Assembly (NCBI RefSeq): GCF_020080835.1
Contig: NC_058160.1
Location: 27,205,152 to 27,269,151, forward strand
Direction of reading: 5' to 3'
Length of the DNA: 64,000 bases
Source: Cotesia glomerata
Taxonomy: Eukaryota > Arthropoda > Insecta > Hymenoptera > Braconidae
Shown piece by piece: positions 47,301-56,300 of the stretch; the first letter of the stretch is position 1; the number at the start of each line of letters is the position of its first letter. The position numbers and the translations under genes were made by a program. The notes under the pieces were generated by a model. The model worked only from the letters and a program-made list of their open reading frames with translations, did no database searches and was not told the DNA's origin.

Positions 47301-50300
47301 CATTTGCAATGTTTATGCGACACTGATTAAAATCGAAGGCACGTAATTTAGTTATTTTACTTTCTGCTAACTTATTATTATTTTATTTAGCTTTTCGGCT
47401 TTCATTATTCTCTTTAAACAAAATTTAATGTTTTAAAAGTCACCGTATATCCATCCTCTCAACTGGGTTAACGGGCCAGGTTTCTATACATAATGTACAC
47501 ACGCCAGAAAGATTCGAGCCCAATATGCCGTGCTATTCATTGTGTTATTTTATGCTATCTGCTTACAGCTCAATGTAAACGTGTTATAAACACATGTACG
47601 CTTAACAATAATATAAACACCCAGCAAATATGTTATGTGGACAGAAACTTATCTTCATCTATGTTAACCTGTTCTCCAAGTAGAAAGTGTCCAAATTCCT
47701 TATCCAGCATACGCCCCTCACTGTCCAGCAATTGGATTCGTACTACTGTTTTGATGGTTTTTATAATTATTTTTTTTTAACTTTTTCTTTATCACATATT
47801 TATTTATTTAATTAATAGTCACTGCATAACAAACATTTTCAAGCTAATATTATTTTTAATAAAACTGTTTTTTAGAGAGACGCTTCATATGAAAACCACT
47901 AAAATATTTAGATTTTAAAAATTAGTAAGTTTTTATAAGGTATTTGTTACTTAATTATGTATAAGGATAAACAAACAAACAAAGTAAATAACCTTTTTTT
48001 AAACAAAAAAAAAAACGACATTCGGCCATACCCGACATCAATAGGTAGATTTCTTGTTTGAATATTGAAAAAAAAACACGTTATTAAAAGGCAATAATGT
48101 CCTAAAATATATTTTTTATTATATTTTTGCAAATAATCATATGAGACCGACTACAACAAATAGATATTCAAAGACATCTACCTAAAAAATAGGATTTGTA
48201 ACGGATAAAAGTCATTTGATAATATAAGCTAAAAATTAATTTATTTTTGATTTTTTAAAAATTTTCCAAACTACGTAATAAATTGAAAAAAAGTATCAAA
48301 AGGTGACGAATAATAGCTAAAATTGAAGATAATTATATGAATTTTTACATAAATTTGATAAATTCAAGCTATCTTTTACGGCTTAAAAATTATTTAAAGA
48401 AAAAAGGCTGAAATACGTTCATTGAAAAATTTTTGAAAATTTTTAAATTCATCGAATTAATTAAAAAAATCATCAAAACTAGACAAATAATAGTTTAAAT
48501 TGAAGGTAATTAAATGAAGTTCAAGATAAATTTAATAGATTTTATCTATCTTTTACATCTGGAAGATTATTTTCATATAAAATACAAAATTTAAAACTTT
48601 TTGAAAATAAAAAGAATTTTCAAACACTCAAAACTCGTAAGCTAACCGGCCGATTTCGCTCATCTTCGAACTTGATCAATTTCGTAAAGATCGGTTGAGA
48701 ACTGAGGATGTAATCCTGCTGATATGACGCGTTATATATACATACATAAATACATATATAAACTTTTGAGCCAATGCCATTTTTCGACATTACTCGATGA
48801 AATTAAACATATTATGATAAAATTTTCCTAAAATTACAACATGAGACCGGCTACAATAGTTAGATTTCTATAAAAATCTACCTAAAAAAAGCAATTGGAT
48901 CTACTTTTATTAGCCTAAAAGTTTTTAAATTTATCTGATTAAATAAATACAACTAGACTTACTTACCTGTTTGGTTTTTGGGCTAAAATTAGAAATTGCC
49001 AATTTCTTTTACATTTAACAGCATCGTAAAAATTCAAATTTATTTCCCACTAGCTATACACTTATGTTTTAATTCGAGAAATATCTTTACTTAGAAAGTG
49101 TGTTTATGTTTCTTGTCTGGCATATTATTACTAAAAACCCAAACTATTTTTTGGGACATTAAATTAACGCTGTTTTTTAGATTTCACGCATTATTAATTC
49201 AGTTTTATCTTATCTGAAGGTCAACTTGGTGCGTATAAAATAGAGATTTAAATAAAAAATTAGTTAAAAAAAAAAGACGGGGATAGAGTACCGTTAAATT
49301 CATTATTATTATACTTTACTATATACTAATATGTAAGTAAAATATTGTGTATGTAGGTAGAATAATATTTGAGGATTTAAATAAATAGTAAATAAAATAA
49401 AATAGTTGATGAGAGGTGATGTAGGATGCAAGATGATGAATGCGATAATTATCGAGATTGTATTATTTAAGGCAGGTGAATAACTCACCAGAAGAAGTAT
49501 CTCGGGAGGGCCTGGAAGGTCGTGGACCCAGAGGATGATGTGGTTGATATGGAGGCGGAGTAGCTGCACTGTCCGAGCCGATACCACTGCTGGCAGCACT
49601 CCGTGTTCCGCCTCTATCGATCGCCGTGTTACCACCCACGATCGTTTGATTGAGACAACGTCGGAATTCGATACCCGCGAGATTTCCACGGTGTCTGTGT
49701 ACTGTGTCGTAGTCCCGGGGTGGTAATAATATTGGTCCTACGTCATTGTCACCTGAATTACCTCTACCTTAATTAAAAAACAATTCATTATTTTACATTA
49801 AATACATAATAAAAAGAAAATAATTTATCCTCAGTTTGTTGGTGTAATAAATACCTAATTTAGCTCTTAATTCAGCGGCCAGTGACTCATAAATAGTTGC
49901 CGTCTGAACAGGAATATGCCGGTGTTCTCCGCTGCCTTCAGATGACTCAGATTCTCTTGTACTACGACCATCACTTCCTATGTTAATTCGCATTCTATTG
50001 TCAAATCCATTTAGTTTTGTAGAATTGTCGGAATTTGAAGCAAGGGCTTTTAATTGTCCGCCTAGAAGTTCTGCTGTTTCGACAGAATCACATCTACGCA
50101 TTTTTAAATAAATAAATGAAATATTAATAATTTTTTAATTAATCAAATTCTTTTTGTTTTTTATTAACATTTAAAAAAAAAAGAATATTTTTTTTATAAA
50201 ATAAATTATGCAATTTAATTAAAAAAAAATTAGTATAATTATATATTTTTTTATTAAGAAATTTAGAAAAAATTTATATAATAATAACTAGCAATTGCAG

Positions 50301-53300
50301 TCACTATGTGAAAAATAAATAAATAAAATTTTGCTTTGTTAAATAATGACTTTTGTTCAATTGCACTGTACTTTCTTAAATATTGACATTTTTAAAGATA
50401 TAAGCGCATCCCGATGTTACACTCATCAAGAGCTTTCATTTGAGTACTCACATGCATTTTTGATATATTTTTCATATATACATATATGTAATATATAAAT
50501 ATATAAAATATATGAAAAATTGATGTGAGTACTTAAATGAAAGGTCTCAATGAGTGTAGCGTGAGGGTGAGCTTATATCTTTAAAAATATCATTAGATGA
50601 CAAGACTCAATGTAATTTCTTAACTATTAACATTTTTATAGATATAAGCTCATCCTGATGTTACACTCATCAAGAGCTTTCATTCGAGTACTCACATGCA
50701 TTTCGATATATTTTTCATATATACATATATGTAATATATATATATAAATATATAAAATATATGAAAAATTGATGTGGGTACTCAAATGAAACGTCTCGAT
50801 GAGTGTAATGTCGGGGTGCGCTTATATCTTTAAAAATGTCAATAGTTCACAAGATACAAGGTCATTTCTTAATTATGTATCTAGAGATAGAACATTTTCG
50901 AATGCAGCCTAAATACTTATAATAAATTAACTATCGGTGAGATTGATATGAAACCTTGAAAAGGCACAAATTTTAATCAAGACCTTTGCAATGACACTAA
51001 ATTTCACTAAAAAAACTGATTTTATCATATGAATATCCTGGACACAAAATTTTTCTTATTCTTTTAATAATATAGATATAAATAAAAATAATAATAATAA
51101 TAATAAAAAATAATAATAATATAAAATCAACTTGCACTAGTTTTTAGATTAAATAAAAGAATGGTGTTAATAGCATGGAATTAAGAATTTTTTTAGTTAC
51201 GGATCTTTAAACATACAGGTCAATTGTGCGGTAATAATCGTTATGAAAATTACCAAATAACATAAATAAAATAGTTATACAGGTGTATAGAAGAATTAAT
51301 ACAATAAATAAGTAACCAACGGGTTTAAATAAGATTGTAAACCGTGAATGGAGTAATTCGCACACTGCCGACGCAATTTCCTCGTTTTAAATAGACATAC
51401 ACCGTAATATGTGAGTTGTAAGCGGTCCAAGTTAGTATCAAGATGTATGAGTGTAAACACACGACACACCACACTGTAAATGTTACATTACAGTCTTATA
51501 TCTCGCTAACTGGTAGTTTAATAAAAATCCACGAGGACTGATGTACAGAGTGTGAGAAATAACGCGACTTAAAGCGTATAGAGCTTGCGAACATGATAAT
51601 GCGTTGGTGTTGATATTCAGGTATGTAACGCTGGAAGCTAGAAGTTATTGAAATTGCGATTAGATGATATGTTCTATAAGTCTCCCCGGCACCATTGGCA
51701 TCGCCATCAACATCAACAGCCACTGGAACACGGCGGAAGGATAAAACACCGTTATAAATCGTGAAAATCGTTAATTAACAACGTAGGCGAGGTCGTATAA
51801 CGAGCACTAGGATAATGCGCAACATATTTAATATCTGAGAGATGGAGAACTGAATGGCCTTCATTTGTATAACACTGACGGGCGCATGCACGCTGCTAAA
51901 GAGTTGAGATAACAGCGGAAAGTAATATTAAATATTAACTATAAAAGGTTCTGGTTATACTCTCATGGATTTTATAATTCTTCACGGCTATTCGGAAATT
52001 AAGTCGCGGTTTATTATTCTTAAATTGGCTTCAAGTAATGAAAATTAACCGGGATGAAGGATCAAGCCGAGCCGATCTTTTTTTACAGCAAACAATAATC
52101 ATTTAATAATACCTATTATTATTTGTATTTAAACTTCTTCAGTTTATGCGCAGATTATTTTTCTTGATGCTTCGGGAAGACTATTTCCGATTTTACTGCT
52201 TCTGAGATATGTAAAGCAAAAAATCGGGAACGAATAAATAAAACATCGAAACACTTGTCTTCATTGTTTTGTATTATACTCTAAGCTGGATATTTTTTAT
52301 ATACAATAGTGTCCTGAGTTACTCAATTCCTCTGACGTCTAATTAATTCTGTGTTACTCTACTCTCAGTGCCATTGTATTCCCATGTGTTACACTCTGGC
52401 CTACCATTTATATCCTGTCCTACTCAATTTTTTATTCTATTTTATTTTATTCAATTATTGAGTCTTAATATTGTAGGTACGCTTATAAATTTTTAAGCGC
52501 ATCTGAATTTTACGATAATTTTGCTTCTTTAATTCTTCTTATTTAAACTTATGGTAAAAAAAAAAAAAATCTCAAAAAAAAAAAAATTGTTAATATTTTT
52601 TTCTGATTTATAAAATTTTTTAGAAAATAGAAAATATTTTTGGTAATTATTTACAAGTGGGGTCACCATTTTAATTTTGATTTTTTTTAACGAAATTTTT
52701 GATTTATTTTTTTCTGAAAAATACATAAAAAAATGAACAATTAAAAAAAAAAACAAAGTTTATTATTACAATTTTAAAAAATTTTCAAAAAAATTTATAA
52801 GTTTTTTAGAAAATTGTGATATTCAACTTTTTTTTTTTAATTGTTCCTTTTTTTATGTACTTTTCAGAAAAAAAAATATACAAATAAAAATTAAATAGAA
52901 ATTTTATCCAAAAACATGAAAGCCAAACTTTTTTCCAACTTTTGAAGGCAAAAAAGCTATCGAACTCTTTATTTTTCTTTCACGACATTTTTTATCATAA
53001 ATGAGCTATAAAAATAAGCAAAATAAAAAAAAATTAAAAAATGTTAATTTTTTACTTAGATATGGCCAAAAATAAAGTGGACCCCACTTGTAAATAATTA
53101 CCCTATTTTTTTTCTAAATAATAATTTCTTTACCAAATTACTAATTTAAAAAAAAATTAAATATTCCTCAATTATAATTTTTCAAAAAAATTTTTTACTC
53201 AACTGCTTCGTAGATTAAAATTATTTACTTCCCCGAAAAAGATTAGCTGGGCTCTAATGTCCCCAATTATTAAAAAAAAGAATACCTCAAAATACCAAAG

Positions 53301-56300
53301 CAACTCGAATGACTTAATCATGCTGGCCTGTCGGTGTAAATAAAAGAATAAGTACAAACCTATAGGCGTGAACGTGAACAGGATTGTTAGTAGCTGGATT
53401 GGGAAGAAGAAGAGTAGCAGCAACAACGTCCTCCCGTTGTACAGCTGCAAGAACAGCGTGACCTGGCACAAGATGTTTCACAGCAGACCTCGACGACATA
53501 CCTGGATGTACTGTCTGAATGATTTTGAGGCCTTTGCTGCTGACCTGTTGGCACAACAATTGTCCATAAGTTAACGATTAATAAATCCTAATTCATTTAT
53601 ATTAAATTATCATCATCACAACATTATTATATTATACCTTACAACCCATACATTCATGTGCATTCTTACCAAGTCATGGTACGTATTAATTTTATCTATT
53701 CATCGTGATTTAAGTGTGTAAGTATCACACGGCACATAATAGAGCTCGGATACAAACGATTATTTTCTCATTCATTGCACACTTCGGTTTAACGCCGGCC
53801 TGTAAGTATCTACAGAGATATATAATAAATATTATGTATGTAAGCAAGTAGAAGTATAGGATTGGATCTTGGATCTATAAGTAATATTAGTAAAGATCGA
53901 ACTCCTGCTATCATCCAATAATAATCAATCGGTAGGCGGTTTATAACGTAGGCACGAACAGAAACGCTCATCCGATCTTTAATTCGCATATTTCTCAATA
54001 ATAATTTTTCTTCTTCTTGATCTTAAATATATTTTAAAATAAAACTGACTGTGTCGTAATTCACCGATACAAAGACGGTGTGCTATATATAAAAGCAACT
54101 CGTGACCGATGATGGGCTCAGTACACCTAACCGACTTGCTATACAGATAGACCAGCGACTCATTGTGCGCGCAAGCGTCATCGGCATCACCGTTATCTCC
54201 AACCAATGACTTATATCCCGGAAGCTACGAGTTTTCACAGCGGTGATCGAGGTTATTGGCATTAGAATACTTTGGAGAAAGGAAAAATCAAATAAAAATC
54301 ATGAATCTTTTAAATAATCTAATAACTTAAACCAGCTATTTTTAATTCTAAAGATCACCGGGAAGAAAACAAAGCCTCTACTCGGGAAGAAAGAAATTGA
54401 TTGAGTTTACAACTAACTATCTACAATAGAAACGCGGTTCTCATCATCATCATTTAGCTAGATCTTTCATCGAATAAATATAGATGCGACATGTCCATAG
54501 ACTTTGTCTATAAAGACAAAGATCTCGTCACCTCTCTCTTCCTCGTATGTAGTTGGAAAATATAACAAACAGCAGCCACTACTCCAGCAATAGATGATTA
54601 TCCATCTAAACTTTCTCAAATAACGACGTTCCTCACTCCAGCATTGTCGTTTTATTCCTTTTCCTCGGTCTTACTGCTGGATAATATGCAATTACAATTA
54701 CGCAATTACGTAGACCATTATAAACATTTACATTTACATCCAGCTCCAAGGATTCGAGTTGGCATATAATGATAATAACAATAATCTGTACCGGAGAGCC
54801 GAGACGATTTTGCCATCAGATTGCGGAAAGCTATTCTCAGGATTCTAAACCGTAGACAAGTCTGATCTATTACTCTATAGTTTCCTTTTTTAGATTATAT
54901 GCGTGTACCTCGATACCTTGATACCATCCTGTATACTTTCTAGGTGTGCGTTGCTCGCTGGGTTGTTAAATATATTTCATTAATAATTGTTTCATTTTTA
55001 GTAGATTTGATAGAAATCTAATTATTGCATTGGTCCTCATGACGAAAATTTTAAAAAATTTTGCTGTATTTTGACAACTCGACCAGCTGAGTTAGAAAAT
55101 ACATACGGTTCAAAAGGCGAGCACCCCTTTTTTTTCAAGCAATAATTTCTCATTACGTAATTTATCTAGTAAAATTTCTCAAGTAGAAAATTTCTTATTG
55201 GGAAAATTTCTCAAGGACAAAATTTATTATTTTGTAATTTATCTCATGTTTAATTTCCTTATAGGCTTTGTACTGTCAATTTTTGACAATCATAAATGTT
55301 GATAAACACACACAAAAACCATGTTAAAAAGGCGCAAAACGATTACCTGCGTTTGTGTAGGTCTAATGTCGAATAAACACACACAAAAACCATGTTTAAT
55401 TTATAGTGTTTGACAAAATATTGCTATGAAAAATCCCTGATTAAAAAAAAGTATTAAGACAAAGGAAAAAGTATTGAAAAGAATTGGTTTTCTAGTCAAT
55501 CCAATTCTTTTCAATACTTTTTTTTTATTCAGGGATTTTAGGGATGAGAAATTATTGATATGTGAAATTTTAGGGATGAAAAATGATTGATATGAGAAAT
55601 TTTTGTTAGAAGAATTTTTAGCTGAGAAATTTTTTCATGATAAATATTGCAGGATCTACAAATAGATACCGAAGTCAAGTTCGAAGATGAGCTTAATCGG
55701 TAAAGTAATTACTGTGTAAACTTTTATTGTAATGACTACAATAAAAATCATACGTTAAAATCTAATTTCAATTTTGATTAATAAGTAATGAAATGAAATC
55801 TACTTCCATTTTGCATTCATTTTGATGTCATTGTTTTATTGTAACACAAGTTGTATATTATTATTAATATTATTTTATAAAAAATAAGTTTTTTTTTTAT
55901 TCAAGAAATCTATTTCCATTTCGGCTGCCGAATGGTCTTTTTTTTTTAGATCTGAAAATAAAAATTAACGTCAATTTATTGATAATTTTATTTTAAATTA
56001 TTCAAAGTCCTAGTAACTGAACTTGAGAGTGATCTAAAGACGATCTGGAGTGTAAATCCTCAAAGTTTATGGATGCTTAAGTATGCGTGCAGTTTACCTT
56101 GGCGATTACGTTGATCGACGACTCGAGGAGAAATTATAATGTAATTCAATCAAGCTATTGCTTTCTTGCAATCTTCTGGTCAACTTAGCCACGCATTTCT
56201 CTTTTCTTTTTAGTCCAGGTCTATATTTGTCCTGGACTTTTCGCAAGTCTCTATTCTATCATTCATATAATAATACTATTGCTACTATTATTGTGTGTGA

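Larger units (their letters stand above)
40731..49488 (-). other. Gene A intron between the 49.5 kb and 40.7 kb exons
   Basis: The longest intron (8.76 kb). It contains palindromic-unit element copy 3 (41,320-42,360), GC-richer islands at 42.5-43.2 and 45.1-45.5 kb that may be internal promoters, foldback pairs at 43.7-44.5 kb, a MITE at 45,951-46,599, a coding-like fragment at 47,633-47,755 and paired repeats at 48.1-48.9 kb. Confidence 0.6.
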
